This document shows, piece by piece, positions 27,241 to 35,779 of a stretch of DNA of 64,000 bases. The stretch's first letter is position 1. The number at the start of each line of letters is the position of its first letter. Below the pieces are notes generated by a model. It saw only the letters and a list, made by a program, of their open reading frames with translations, searched no databases and was not told where the DNA came from. Source of the stretch: Serratia marcescens. Its GTDB lineage: Bacteria > Pseudomonadota > Gammaproteobacteria > Enterobacterales > Enterobacteriaceae. The stretch spans positions 4,650,001-4,714,000 of the forward strand of contig NZ_JARVZZ010000001.1 of assembly GCF_029846115.1 (NCBI RefSeq). Direction: 5' to 3'. The position numbers and the translations under genes were made by a program.

Positions 27241-27379
27241 AATTGTTTGTTATACAAATACTTTTCATCATCTCCCTCTTCTCCTGCTGCTATGCTGCAC
27301 AAATGCCGAGCCTCACGGCAAGACAAGCGTTGACAACCGTCAACACCCCATCTACTCTGATCGCATCACTGGACGAGCG

Positions 27380-27610
27380 ATGAAAAAACACCCAGACAAG
27401 CACATCCAGGCGGCGTTAGATTACGCCCTTTCTCAGGGCTGGCATTTTCGTCCCAGCAAGGGGCATGCTTTTAGCCGACTGCATTGCGCCTTTGTCGGGC
27501 ATCAAGAACATATGATGAGCATCTGGAGCACGCCGAAAAATCCCGAGCTGCATGCCAAACAGATCCGACGCAAAGTCGATCACTGCCTGGCGCTGTCGCA
27601 GAAAAAATAA
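27380..27610 (+). CDS. HicA-like small protein, candidate toxin of a two-gene cassette
   Basis: The 76-residue basic protein has the outline of HicA/YcfA mRNA-interferase folds: a first helix IQAALDYALSQGWHF, a strand with SKGHAFSRLHCAF holding His where HicA has its catalytic GSH-type His, and a last helix LHAKQIRRKVDHCLAL. The C-terminus is longer than in classic HicA. It starts the two-gene cassette inserted between yfgD and hda, 13 bases before its partner. Toxin activity is inferred from fold and arrangement, not shown. Confidence 0.65.
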   Translation: MKKHPDKHIQAALDYALSQGWHFRPSKGHAFSRLHCAFVGHQEHMMSIWSTPKNPELHAKQIRRKVDHCLALSQKK

Positions 27611-27623
27611 CCGGAGAATCACC

Positions 27624-28169
27624 ATGACGCTCTATCATTTCTCATTGACGCTGGATGGGGTGACCGCCGATACCGCCGGGTTGGAGGATGCGCTGTATGC
27701 GGCGGGATGCGATGACGCGCTGATCTGTTTCTACGGTAAAGCCGCCTACCTGGAGTTCGATAGAGAAAGCGATAACTTTGCGCACGCGATTTGCAGCGCC
27801 ATCAGTGATATTGAGTCTGCAAATATTGGCGCCAAGGTGATATCGGTAGACTCCAGCCTGGTGGGATTAAGCGATATTGCCGAGCTCACTGAACTGTCGC
27901 GTCAGGCGATCGCCATGCTAAAAGACGGGACTCGCGGCCCCGGCGGCTTCCCTTCCCCTATTCAACGGCTCGGCGGCACCTCACCGTTATGGCGCTGGGC
28001 TGACGTGGCGGCCTGGTTGGCACAGCAGGGGAAAATCGACCTGCACCTTGCAGACAATGCGCAGTGTCTGGAACATATCAATCTCGCTTTGCAACTGCGA
28101 AGCGATCGGCAACGCCAGCAGGTTGAGCACTACTGCTCCCTGCTGGAACACGCGGAAAAACAGGCTTGA
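27624..28169 (+). CDS. DNA-binding protein, candidate antitoxin/partner
   Basis: The 181-residue protein has an N-terminal alpha/beta domain at residues 1-78 (LYHFSLTLDGVTADTAGLED, then KAAYLEFDRESDNFAHAICS). A helix-turn-helix follows near residues 84-138 (LSDIAELTELSRQAIAMLKD and SPLWRWADVAAWLAQQ), of the AlpA/MerR-like type with the GPGGFPSP wing. CCGGAGAATCACC precedes the ATG. The order small HicA-like protein then larger HTH protein fits a type II toxin-antitoxin operon that represses itself. It is not present between yfgD and hda in E. coli. The antitoxin role is inferred. Confidence 0.65.
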   Translation: MTLYHFSLTLDGVTADTAGLEDALYAAGCDDALICFYGKAAYLEFDRESDNFAHAICSAISDIESANIGAKVISVDSSLVGLSDIAELTELSRQAIAMLKDGTRGPGGFPSPIQRLGGTSPLWRWADVAAWLAQQGKIDLHLADNAQCLEHINLALQLRSDRQRQQVEHYCSLLEHAEKQA

Positions 28170-28176
28170 TGGCTCG

Positions 28177-28878
28177 CTACAGCCCCAGGATCTCTTTAAC
28201 GAACGGAATGGTCAGCTTGCGCTGGGCGGTGATCGAGGCGCGATCGAGCTGATCGAGGGTCATAAACAGCGTGCGCATCTCGCGATCCAACCGTTTCAAC
28301 AGGAAGCGGCCCACGTCTTCCGGCAGCTCGAAACCGCGCAGTTTGCCGCGCAGCTGCAGCGCCAGCAGTTTCTCTTCGTCCGACAGCGGCTGCAGCTTGT
28401 ATATCTGACCCCAGTCCAGGCGCGAAGCCAGATCCGGTAAACGCAGGTTCAGCTGGCGCGGCGGACGATCTCCGGTGATGAACAAGCGGGTGCGGCCGGT
28501 TTCCAGGATGCGGTTGTAGAGGTTGAAGATCGCCATCTCCCACTCTTCGTCGCCGGCGATGCATTCGATATTGTCGATGCAAACCAGCGCCAGCTGCTCC
28601 ATGCCGTCCAACACTTCGGGCACGAAGTAAGCGCGCTTGTCGAGCGGCACATAGCCCACCGCTTCCCCCTTCTGCGAAAGCTCGGCGCAGGCCGCATGCA
28701 GCAGATGGCTGCGCCCGCCGCCTTCACGCGACCAAAAATAGATATAGCTGCCATGTTCCTGACGGACGGCGGATTGGATCGCGGCTAATAGGGATGGGTT
28801 CTCGCCCGGATAAAAACTGGCGAAAGTTTCATCATCGGGAAGATAAAGTGGCAGTGAAAGCTGTGCCGGCGTATTCAG
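28177..28878 (-). CDS. hda: DnaA inactivator Hda, CTG start
   Basis: Hda is the AAA+ protein that, with the beta clamp, drives hydrolysis of DnaA-ATP (RIDA) and prevents over-initiation. The 233-residue reading begins at a CTG codon (28878-28876), [16 protein letters not shown], preceded by GAGGTG. A TGA stop lies four codons upstream, and the first ATG/GTG in frame comes only at GTG 28659, after the clamp-binding QLSLPL motif and the P-loop region. E. coli hda also starts at CTG. Later landmarks are [19 protein letters not shown] (Walker B) and [11 protein letters not shown] (sensor/arginine region). It is convergent with the toxin-antitoxin-like cassette. Confidence 0.95.
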   Translation of the reverse strand: MNTPAQLSLPLYLPDDETFASFYPGENPSLLAAIQSAVRQEHGSYIYFWSREGGGRSHLLHAACAELSQKGEAVGYVPLDKRAYFVPEVLDGMEQLALVCIDNIECIAGDEEWEMAIFNLYNRILETGRTRLFITGDRPPRQLNLRLPDLASRLDWGQIYKLQPLSDEEKLLALQLRGKLRGFELPEDVGRFLLKRLDREMRTLFMTLDQLDRASITAQRKLTIPFVKEILGL

Positions 28879-29150
28879 AGAAGCACCTCAACCAAAACTG
28901 GCAGAAAAACGCGGGCAGTTTAACACAGAAAACGGGCGCTGTTGAACCGGCAGGATCTTATGCCGCAATAGTGAGCAATGCCTTAGCACCGTTTAATCGA
29001 TTGCGGCTCCCTAACCGGCAAGAATAGTCTGATATCAAACCCTAACCCCATGCCCACGCAGGTTAAATTTGTAATTTAAGTAAAATCTGACCTAGTATAG
29101 GTAGGCAAAACGCAATCACCATCAACAAGGTTTCTGCAAGGATATAGACG
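28879..29150. other. Divergent promoter region of hda and a lipoprotein gene
   Basis: No gene is seen here. The region should hold the hda promoter leftward and the lipoprotein promoter rightward. A TATAGG near 29096 is the nearest -10-like sequence to the lipoprotein gene, without a good -35. Confidence 0.4.
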
Positions 29151-29666
29151 ATGAAAGTATGGAATAAAGTGCTGTTAGCCTCCTTTATCGGGTTGTTGGT
29201 TGCCGGCTGTGATGACTCTTCCAAGGTTGACGCCAACCTGGATAAAGCCAAAGACAGTGCCGAGCAGATGAAAGACGCCGCCCAGAAAAAAGCGGACGAT
29301 CTGACGGACAAAGCGAAAGCGACGGCAGATGACATCAAAAAAGAGGCCGCCACGCAGGCAGACCAGCTGAAGGACAAAGCCTCGGCGATTAAAGATGAAG
29401 CCGCCAAGCAAGCCGACGCCATCACCAACGACGCCAAGGCCAAGGCCGCCGCGATTAAGGATGACGCCGGCAAACAAAGCCAGCAGTTGGTGGATCAGGC
29501 CAAGGCCATCAAGAACGACGCCATCAACGGTGCCAACGATCTGACCGAGCAGGCCAAGGCGAAGACCGAAGCCATCAAGAACAGCGCCGAAAACAAAGCG
29601 CAAGAGTTGAAACAAGAGACCGATGCGGCGGTGAACGGCAATACGCAGCCGGCCACCCAGCAGTAA
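29151..29666 (+). CDS. Inner-membrane-type lipoprotein with LEA-like helical repeats
   Basis: The 171-residue protein has a lipoprotein signal ending LLVAGC (Cys20) and a long, very Ala/Lys/Asp-rich region. Residues 30-160 repeat an approximately 11-residue amphipathic unit (KADDLTDKAKATADD, KDKASAIKDEAAKQAD, NDAKAKAAAIKDDAGKQ), as in group 3 LEA and apolipoprotein-like proteins. Asp at +2 and +3 after Cys signals inner-membrane retention in enterobacteria. AAGGATATAGACG precedes the ATG. It is followed by a YeaQ-type gene 33 bases on, so both may be osmotic or stationary-phase stress genes. Family name unknown. Confidence 0.8.
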   Translation: MKVWNKVLLASFIGLLVAGCDDSSKVDANLDKAKDSAEQMKDAAQKKADDLTDKAKATADDIKKEAATQADQLKDKASAIKDEAAKQADAITNDAKAKAAAIKDDAGKQSQQLVDQAKAIKNDAINGANDLTEQAKAKTEAIKNSAENKAQELKQETDAAVNGNTQPATQQ

Positions 29667-29699
29667 GCTATTCTCAGCCACAAAAGAAAGGAGCAGTAA

Positions 29700-29948
29700 A
29701 TGGGGATTATTTCCTGGATTATCTTCGGCCTGATCGCCGGTATTTTGGCTAAGTGGATCATGCCCGGCAAAGACGGCGGCGGCTTTATTCTGACCGTCGT
29801 GCTGGGGATCATCGGCGCCGTGGTCGGCGGCTATATCAGCACCTTCTTCGGCTACGGCAAGGTTGACGGCTTCAACTTCGGCAGCTTCGTGGTAGCGGTT
29901 ATCGGCGCCATCGTGGTGCTGTTCGTGTACCGCAAAATTCGCAGCTAA
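29700..29948 (+). CDS. GlsB/YeaQ/YmgE-family stress membrane protein
   Basis: The 82-residue protein has three hydrophobic helices: IISWIIFGLIAGILAKWI, FILTVVLGIIGAVVGGYI and FVVAVIGAIVVLFVYRKI. It matches the YeaQ/YmgE (transglycosylase-associated) family, whose members are induced by stress in E. coli but have no proven function. AAAGGAG lies 6 bases upstream of the ATG. It shares direction with the LEA-like lipoprotein and ends at a strong terminator. Confidence 0.92.
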   Translation: MGIISWIIFGLIAGILAKWIMPGKDGGGFILTVVLGIIGAVVGGYISTFFGYGKVDGFNFGSFVVAVIGAIVVLFVYRKIRS

Positions 29949-29957
29949 TATGACATT

Positions 29958-29980
29958 GGGGAGCTGAGGCTCCCCTTTTT
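29958..29980 (+). terminator. Terminator after the YeaQ-type gene
   Basis: GGGGAGC and GCTCCCC pair around TGAG and are followed by five T. The convergent DUF421 gene stops 3 bases later. Confidence 0.88.
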
Positions 29981-29982
29981 CA

Positions 29983-30633
29983 CTATTTAACTATACGTCC
30001 GTCATTAAGAATGAATGCTGTCCTACCGTCCCAAAACTCAGCAATAAAAATATCTTTCGGTTCTATGCCATGTTCACGGATAGTTTGGTTCAACCACTCC
30101 TCATCTTTACTAATCTCCTGCAGCTCATAAGGCCTGGCCCTGCCATTTTTCATAATGATAACTGAAGGCAGTTCATTTCCCTCACATACCGCAGTGATCT
30201 GACCGCCCGGCTCAATTTGCGCATAGACAATCTCCTGAAAGGCGTGAATCCCCTGCGCATGCAGCTGTGAGGAAACGTTCAAGATGTCGATTTTATTTTT
30301 CTTGGCTAAAATATTTTCCATCAAAAAGCGGCCGTTTTTTATAATTGGTATCGGGTTGCCTATAGTGACCGAACGAAAGAAGTTGCAGTGTTTACTGATT
30401 GCATTCAACAGAGAAATTAGTCCTACTCCGATAAGTAATACAACGACATACTGGTACAAGGGGATGCTGTCGCTATAGATAACGCCCCCAATAATGCCCC
30501 CGAGCACAAAGTTACCGATAAAATCTACTGGGGTCATCTGCGATAGCTGGGTCTTTCCCGACAGGTTCAGGTGGGTGATAACAATGACAAAGCCAATCAC
30601 AAATTTGAGCAAAATATATCCGTAGTACTCCAT
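29983..30633 (-). CDS. DUF421 / YetF-family membrane protein
   Basis: The 216-residue protein has three N-terminal transmembrane helices (ILLKFVIGFVIVITHLNL, FIGNFVLGGIIGGVIY, YVVVLLIGVGLISLLNAI). A soluble domain from residue 85 to the end carries the DUF421 hallmarks GNPIPIIKNGRFLMENILAK and IFIAEFWDGRTAFILNDGRI. The function of this family (YetF, YcaP, YdfR) is unknown; some are stress-induced. AAAGGAAAGAGGGT precedes the ATG. Base composition is more AT-rich than neighbouring core genes, suggesting later acquisition. It has its own intergenic region on the 5' side. Confidence 0.87.
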   Translation of the reverse strand: MEYYGYILLKFVIGFVIVITHLNLSGKTQLSQMTPVDFIGNFVLGGIIGGVIYSDSIPLYQYVVVLLIGVGLISLLNAISKHCNFFRSVTIGNPIPIIKNGRFLMENILAKKNKIDILNVSSQLHAQGIHAFQEIVYAQIEPGGQITAVCEGNELPSVIIMKNGRARPYELQEISKDEEWLNQTIREHGIEPKDIFIAEFWDGRTAFILNDGRIVK

Positions 30634-30712
30634 ACCCTCTTTCCTTTTAACCGATGTTGTTAATGCTATCAGCTACTTTATCCCAACGGATATAAATGCA
30701 AAAACACGAATA

Positions 30713-30741
30713 AAAAGGGCAGCCCCTGGGCTGCCCTTTTC
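30713..30741 (-). terminator. Terminator after uraA
   Basis: AAAAGGGCAGCCC and GGCTGCCCTTTT pair closely. The minus-strand reading ends in a T-run 2 bases after the uraA stop. Confidence 0.87.
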
Positions 30742-30742
30742 G

Positions 30743-32032
30743 TTACTTCTGCTCCGCCGGTTCGTCCGGCGCGTCAAGCACCTCTTCTTCCTTGCGGAAC
30801 AGGCTGATGACCTTGAACAGCAGGCTCAGGCCAATGCCGACGATGGTCGCCAGCGCCATGCCTTTCAGCTCCGCCGCGCCGATATGCACCTTGGCGCCGC
30901 TCACGCCGATGATCAGGATCACCGAGGTCAAAATCAGGTTTTGCGCCTTGTTGTAATCCACTTTGGACTCGATCAGCACGCGAATGCCCGAGGCGCCGAT
31001 CACGCCGTACAGCAGCAGGGAAACGCCCCCCATTACCGGCACCGGCACCGCCTGGATCGCCGCCGCCAGCTTGCCGATGCAGGACAGCAGGATCGCCAGC
31101 ACCGCCGCGCCGCCGATCACCCAGGTGCTGTAGACCTTGGTGATAGCCATCACGCCGATATTCTCGCCGTAGGTGGTGTTCGGCGTAGAGCCGAAGAAGC
31201 CGGAGAACACCGTCGAGATACCGTTGGCGAACATCGAGCGGTGCAGGCCCGGATCGCGGATCAGGTCTTTTTTCACGATGTTGGCGGTCACCACCAGGTG
31301 GCCCACGTGCTCGGCAATCACCACCAGCGCCGCCGGAAGAATGGTGAAGATGGCGAACCACTCAAAGCGCGGGGTGTAGAAGGTCGGCAGCGCGAACCAG
31401 TGCGCCTCGCGGATCGGGGTCAAATCCACCACGCCCATGAAGAACGACAGCGCATAGCCCACCAGCACGCCGATCAGGATCGGGATAATAGCCAGGAAGC
31501 CGCGGAACAGCACCGAGCCGAGCACCGTGACCCCCAGCGTCACCAGCGAAATGGTGATGGTGGTCGAGTCGGCGCTGGTGCCTTCCGCCGGCAGCAGCCC
31601 CGCCATGTTGGCCGCCACGCCCGCCAGCTCCAGCCCGATGACGGCGACGATCGCCCCCATCGCCGCCGGCGGGAACATCACGTCCAGCCAGCCGGTGCCG
31701 GCTTTTTTCACGATCAGCGCCACCAGGCAGAACAGCACGCCGCACATGATGAAACCGCCCAACGCCACTTCATAACCGAGCGGCAACAGCAGCAGCACCG
31801 GCGAGATAAACGCGAAGCTGGAACCGAGGTAGGCCGGGATTTTGCCTTTACAGATGAACAGATACAGCAGCGTGCCGATGCCGTTGAACAGCAGCACGGT
31901 CGCCGGGTTGATCTTGAACAGGATAGGCACCAGCACCGTAGCGCCGAACATGGCGAACAGGTGCTGGAAGCTGAGCGGAATGGTCTGGAGCAGCGGCGGG
32001 CGCTCGCTGACGCCGATGGCGCGACGGGTCAT
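30743..32032 (-). CDS. uraA: Uracil permease UraA
   Basis: UraA is the NAT/NCS2-family uracil:proton symporter. The 429-residue protein has the usual 14-helix pattern. Family motifs include FAIFTILPAALVVIAEHVGH (Glu of the uracil site) and NGISTVFSGFFGSTPNTTYG, the NAT signature region with GENIGVMA following. The end differs from E. coli by an acidic tail, EEEVLDAPDEPAEQK. GAGGAAAAGCACAC precedes the ATG. It is downstream of upp, with a terminator-like hairpin between them. Confidence 0.97.
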   Translation of the reverse strand: MTRRAIGVSERPPLLQTIPLSFQHLFAMFGATVLVPILFKINPATVLLFNGIGTLLYLFICKGKIPAYLGSSFAFISPVLLLLPLGYEVALGGFIMCGVLFCLVALIVKKAGTGWLDVMFPPAAMGAIVAVIGLELAGVAANMAGLLPAEGTSADSTTITISLVTLGVTVLGSVLFRGFLAIIPILIGVLVGYALSFFMGVVDLTPIREAHWFALPTFYTPRFEWFAIFTILPAALVVIAEHVGHLVVTANIVKKDLIRDPGLHRSMFANGISTVFSGFFGSTPNTTYGENIGVMAITKVYSTWVIGGAAVLAILLSCIGKLAAAIQAVPVPVMGGVSLLLYGVIGASGIRVLIESKVDYNKAQNLILTSVILIIGVSGAKVHIGAAELKGMALATIVGIGLSLLFKVISLFRKEEEVLDAPDEPAEQK

Positions 32033-32073
32033 GTGTGCTTTTCCTCGGTTTATTGGTTTTATAGGTTTTAGTC

Positions 32074-32102
32074 AAAAAAAAGCCGACTCGTTAAGTCGGC
32101 TT
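32074..32102 (-). terminator. Intrinsic terminator between upp and uraA
   Basis: AAGCCGACT and AGTCGGCTT (32080-32088, 32094-32102) pair perfectly, followed on the minus strand by seven T. It lies 7 bases after the upp stop and should reduce uraA expression relative to upp. Confidence 0.87.
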
Positions 32103-32108
32103 AAATGT

Positions 32109-32735
32109 TTACTTGGTACCAAATATCTTGTCGCCCGCATCACCCAGGCCAGGCACGATGTAACCCTTGTCGTTCAGGCACTGATCGATGGAGGCGGTGT
32201 ACAGCTCGACGTCCGGGTGCGCTTTCTCCAGCGCGGCGATGCCTTCCGGCGCCGCCACCAGAACCAGCACCTTGATGCTGTGGCAGCCGGCTTTCTTCAG
32301 CAGATCGATAGTGGCGATCATCGAACCGCCGGTGGCCAGCATTGGGTCGACGACCAGCGCCATGCGCTCTTCGATGTTGGAAACCAGCTTCTGGAAGTAC
32401 GGCACCGGCTCCAGAGTTTCTTCGTCGCGGTATACGCCCACCACGCTGATGCGCGCACTCGGCACGTGCTCCAGCACCCCTTCCATCATGCCCAGGCCTG
32501 CGCGCAGGATCGGTACTACGGTAATCTTTTTCCCTTTGATCTGCTCCACTTCAACTGGCCCGCACCAGCCTTCGATGGTGACTTTTTCCGTCTCCAGATC
32601 GGCGGTCGCTTCATAGGTCAGTAAACTACCCACTTCTGAGGCCAGCTCACGGAAGCGTTTGGTGCTGATGTCATTTTCGCGCATCAGGCCAAGCTTGTGT
32701 TTTACCAGCGGGTGTTTCACCTCAACGATCTTCAT
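32109..32735 (-). CDS. upp: Uracil phosphoribosyltransferase Upp
   Basis: Upp converts uracil and PRPP to UMP in pyrimidine salvage. The 208-residue protein begins [20 protein letters not shown] and has the PRPP loop [20 protein letters not shown] and the uracil-binding [18 protein letters not shown] end. Two ATG codons stand in tandem; the second is preferred from E. coli length and the AGGAG spacing. The promoter has the T-run start expected for UTP-sensitive control. It heads upp-uraA and is divergent from purM. Confidence 0.97.
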   Translation of the reverse strand: MKIVEVKHPLVKHKLGLMRENDISTKRFRELASEVGSLLTYEATADLETEKVTIEGWCGPVEVEQIKGKKITVVPILRAGLGMMEGVLEHVPSARISVVGVYRDEETLEPVPYFQKLVSNIEERMALVVDPMLATGGSMIATIDLLKKAGCHSIKVLVLVAAPEGIAALEKAHPDVELYTASIDQCLNDKGYIVPGLGDAGDKIFGTK

Positions 32736-32765
32736 CATTTTTCTCCTATTAAGGTGGTTGCGGCC

Positions 32766-32785
32766 AAAAAAATCGCGGGATTATA
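32766..32785 (-). promoter_or_regulatory. upp promoter with T-run at the start site
   Basis: On the minus strand a perfect TATAAT (32780-32785) is followed six bases later by GATTTTTTTGG (start near 32774). E. coli upp has the same arrangement, in which UTP level decides between productive starts and slippage on the T-run. No good -35 was found. Confidence 0.72.
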
Positions 32786-32888
32786 CCGCCTTTTTTTCGC
32801 CGCGCCACCCACAATAGCCCGATCGGGATCAACAAAAGTTTGAATATCAGTATAGATGACGAAAAAGCAGAGCCGGTTCACAAGCCGC

Positions 32889-32904
32889 TCGCAAACGTTT
32901 GCCT
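32889..32904 (+). promoter_or_regulatory. PurR operator upstream of purM
   Basis: TCGCAAACGTTTGCCT agrees with the PurR consensus ACGCAAACGTTTNCNT at 14 or more positions and lies 87 bases before the purM start. PurR represses purMN in E. coli when hypoxanthine or guanine is high. Confidence 0.8.
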
Positions 32905-32990
32905 GCGCTGTTAGAATTGCCGCGCCTTATTCCGGAATCAACATCGGAAGCACAGTTTTCAAACCGCAAACCGTCGTGGGGAATCGCGCA

Positions 32991-34028
32991 GTGACCGACA
33001 AAACCTCTCTCAGCTATAAAGACGCAGGTGTCGATATCGATGCAGGCAACGCATTGGTAGATCGCATCAAAGGTGTAGTTAAACAGACCCGTCGCCCGGA
33101 AGTGATGGGCGGTCTGGGCGGGTTTGGCGCCCTGTGTGCGTTGCCGCAGAAATACCGCGAGCCGGTGCTGGTTTCCGGTACCGACGGCGTGGGCACCAAG
33201 CTGCGTCTGGCGATGGATCTGAAACGCCACGACACCATCGGCATCGATCTGGTGGCGATGTGCGTCAACGATCTGGTGGTTCAGGGCGCCGAGCCATTGT
33301 TCTTCCTCGACTACTACGCGACCGGCAAGCTGGATGTAGACACCGCGGCCAGCGTGATCACCGGCATCGCCGAGGGCTGCAAACAGTCCGGCTGTGCGCT
33401 GGTGGGCGGCGAAACCGCTGAAATGCCGGGCATGTACCACGGCGAAGATTACGACGTGGCCGGTTTCTGCGTCGGCGTGGTCGAAAAATCCGAGATCATC
33501 GACGGCAGCAAAGTGCAGTCCGGCGACGCGCTGATCGCTCTGGGCGCTTCCGGCCCGCACTCCAACGGCTACTCGCTGGTGCGCAAAATCCTGGAAGTGA
33601 GCAACACCGATCCGACCGCCACCCAGCTGGAAGGCAAACCGCTGGCCGACCACCTGCTGGCGCCGACCAAGATTTACGTGAAGTCCGTGCTGGAGCTGAT
33701 CGAGAAGGCGGACGTACACGCCATCGCTCACCTCACCGGCGGCGGCTTCTGGGAAAACATTCCACGCGTGCTGCCGGAAGGCATGCAGGCAGTGATCGAC
33801 GAAGCCAGCTGGCAGTGGCCGGCGGTGTTCACCTGGCTGCAGCAGGCCGGCAACGTCAGCCGTCATGAAATGTACCGCACCTTCAACTGCGGCGTAGGCA
33901 TGGTCATCGCCCTGCCGGAAGCCGAAGTGGAAGCGGCCATCGCGCTGCTGACCGCGGCAGGTGAAAAAGCGTGGAAAATCGGTAAACTGACCGCCTCTTC
34001 CGACGAACAACAAGTGGTCATCAACTGA
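32991..34028 (+). CDS. purM: AIR synthetase PurM
   Basis: PurM closes the imidazole ring of FGAM with ATP to give AIR, the fifth step of IMP synthesis. The GTG start at 32991 (GGGGA before it) yields 345 residues, [20 protein letters not shown], as in E. coli; the frame opening at 32856 is rejected. The glycine-rich segment [36 protein letters not shown] and [19 protein letters not shown] are typical. Its stop overlaps the purN start by one base (TGATG), and a PurR box lies upstream. Confidence 0.97.
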   Translation: MTDKTSLSYKDAGVDIDAGNALVDRIKGVVKQTRRPEVMGGLGGFGALCALPQKYREPVLVSGTDGVGTKLRLAMDLKRHDTIGIDLVAMCVNDLVVQGAEPLFFLDYYATGKLDVDTAASVITGIAEGCKQSGCALVGGETAEMPGMYHGEDYDVAGFCVGVVEKSEIIDGSKVQSGDALIALGASGPHSNGYSLVRKILEVSNTDPTATQLEGKPLADHLLAPTKIYVKSVLELIEKADVHAIAHLTGGGFWENIPRVLPEGMQAVIDEASWQWPAVFTWLQQAGNVSRHEMYRTFNCGVGMVIALPEAEVEAAIALLTAAGEKAWKIGKLTASSDEQQVVIN

Positions 34029-34666
34029 TGAAAAAGATCGTGGTGTTGGTCTCCGGCCAGGGGAGCAATCTCCAGGCGCTGATTGACGCCTGCCAGCAGG
34101 GCCGCATCGCCGCCGAGATCGTGGCGGTGTTCAGCAACAAGGCGCAGGCTTACGGCCTGCAGCGCGCCGAGGCGGCGGGCATCGCCGCCCAGGCGCTGGA
34201 TGCCAAGGCTTACGCCGATCGCGCGGCGTTCGACGCCGCGTTGGCGGACGCCATCGACCAGTACCAGCCCGATCTGGTGGTGCTGGCCGGCTACATGCGC
34301 ATCCTCAGCCCGCAGTTCGTGCAGCGCTATGCCGGCCGCATGCTGAACATCCACCCTTCCCTGCTGCCGAAATACCCGGGGCTGCATACGCATCGTCAGG
34401 CCATCGACAACGGCGACAGCGAACACGGCACCTCGGTACACTTCGTGACCGAACAGCTCGACGGCGGCCCGGTGATTTTGCAGGCCAAGGTGCCGATTTT
34501 CGCTGACGACGAAGAAGATGACGTGGTTGAACGGGTGCAAACCCAGGAACACACGATCTATCCACTGGTGGTGAGCTGGTTCGTCGACGGCCGCCTGGCG
34601 ATGCGCGATGGCGCCGCCTGGCTGGACGGCGAACGCCTGCCTGAGCAGGGTCACGCCGCCGACTGA
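34028..34666 (+). CDS. purN: GAR transformylase PurN
   Basis: PurN transfers the formyl group of 10-formyl-tetrahydrofolate to glycinamide ribonucleotide. The 212-residue protein starts [20 protein letters not shown]. It has LAGYMRILSPQFVQRYAGRM then LNIHPSLLPKYPGLHTHRQA, which includes the catalytic Asn-His pair, and GTSVHFVTEQLDGGPVILQA with the catalytic Asp. It is translationally coupled to purM and ends before a strong terminator. Confidence 0.97.
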   Translation: MKKIVVLVSGQGSNLQALIDACQQGRIAAEIVAVFSNKAQAYGLQRAEAAGIAAQALDAKAYADRAAFDAALADAIDQYQPDLVVLAGYMRILSPQFVQRYAGRMLNIHPSLLPKYPGLHTHRQAIDNGDSEHGTSVHFVTEQLDGGPVILQAKVPIFADDEEDDVVERVQTQEHTIYPLVVSWFVDGRLAMRDGAAWLDGERLPEQGHAAD

Positions 34667-34691
34667 TGCGCGCAGCCTGAACCTTGCCTAA

Positions 34692-34719
34692 ACGGCGCCC
34701 ACGCGGCGCCGTTTTTTTT
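34692..34719 (+). terminator. Terminator after purN
   Basis: ACGGCGCC and GGCGCCGT pair around CACGC and are followed by eight T. Confidence 0.92.
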
Positions 34720-34779
34720 CGCCTTCATCCATTCTGTGAAGTTATACTTTGCACAATTTCACGGCACAGAGGAGCCCAC

Positions 34780-35331
34780 ATGTCCAGCACTGCCAGCGTC
34801 AGGTTACGCCCATTGGAACGGGACGATCTGTCGTTCGTCCACCAGATGGACAACAACGCCAGCGTTATGCGCTATTGGTTTGAAGAACCCTACGAAGCCT
34901 TTGTCGAGCTTTCCGATCTCTACGATAAACACATCCACGATCAGAGCGAGCGCCGCTTCATCATCGAACACGAAGGCGCCAAGGTCGGCCTGGTGGAGCT
35001 GGTGGAGATCGATCACATCCATCGCCGCGCAGAGTTCCAGATCATCATCGACCCTGCCCACCAGGGCAAAGGTTACGCCAGCACCGCCGCCCGCTTGGCA
35101 ATGGACTACGGCTTCTCGGTGTTGAACCTGTACAAGCTGTACCTGATCGTCGACAAGGAGAACCCGAAGGCGATCCACATCTACAGCAAGCTGGGCTTCA
35201 ACGTGGAAGGCGAGCTGATCGACGAGTTCTTCGTCAACGGCGAATACCGCACCGTGCTGCGCATGTGCATCTTCCAGCCGCAATACCTGGCGAAGTTCAA
35301 AACGCCCAATGATAAACCGCTGGTGAAGTGA
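34780..35331 (+). CDS. speG: Spermidine N1-acetyltransferase SpeG
   Basis: SpeG acetylates spermidine and spermine to relieve polyamine excess, notably at low temperature. The 183-residue protein starts at ATG 34780 (GAGGAGCCCAC upstream). It has [20 protein letters not shown], the acetyl-CoA motif [20 protein letters not shown] and [20 protein letters not shown]. These and the [20 protein letters not shown] end match E. coli SpeG. It stands alone with its own terminator. In E. coli speG lies elsewhere, so its place beside purN differs. Confidence 0.95.
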   Translation: MSSTASVRLRPLERDDLSFVHQMDNNASVMRYWFEEPYEAFVELSDLYDKHIHDQSERRFIIEHEGAKVGLVELVEIDHIHRRAEFQIIIDPAHQGKGYASTAARLAMDYGFSVLNLYKLYLIVDKENPKAIHIYSKLGFNVEGELIDEFFVNGEYRTVLRMCIFQPQYLAKFKTPNDKPLVK

Positions 35332-35351
35332 CGCTGAGCGAGAAAAAAGAG

Positions 35352-35375
35352 AAAACCCGCCCAGGCGGGTTTTTT
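35352..35375 (+). terminator. Terminator after speG
   Basis: AAAACCCGCC and GGCGGGTTTT with a two-base loop, followed by further T. It is an unambiguous intrinsic terminator 20 bases after the stop. Confidence 0.88.
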
Positions 35376-35534
35376 ATTGGGAAATAAGTGGCTAGTATAA
35401 AGGCATGCTATTTTATCGTCAGGAAATAGCCTGATGAATGCGGAAATAAATAATATTAATCCGCGATAATTAATCGAACAATAATTAATAGTGATAGTAA
35501 GAGTTACCCTCTGCCTCTACAAAGGAAAAAAACC

Positions 35535-35750
35535 ATGATGACCGTCTCAAACCTGCTGATTTTTATCGGTCTGGTCATGTTCGCCATAACCGCCGGCCTA
35601 AATACCTATAGCGGCTACGCCTCCGCAGATCCCAATAGCACCCCGCTATTTTCCCCGCTCTGGTGGACACGCTGGTTCCCGCTCTATGCCTCGGGGGCTG
35701 CGTTGCTGCTGGTGGGGGGCGTGTTGAGGCTAGCCGATAAAACACGTTAA
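35535..35750 (+). CDS. Small two-helix membrane protein, unknown
   Basis: The 71-residue protein has two hydrophobic helices (residues 5-22, NLLIFIGLVMFAITAGL, and 50-66, PLYASGAALLLVGGVLRL) joined by a Trp/Pro-rich loop, SPLWWTRWFPL. AAAGGAAAAAAACC precedes the tandem ATG codons. The preceding 160 bases are AT-rich and may hold its promoter. I do not recognise the family. It converges on the 273-residue membrane protein gene, whose stop is 30 bases away. Confidence 0.65.
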   Translation: MMTVSNLLIFIGLVMFAITAGLNTYSGYASADPNSTPLFSPLWWTRWFPLYASGAALLLVGGVLRLADKTR

Positions 35751-35779
35751 GAGTCATGTGATGATATGACGCTTAGAGG

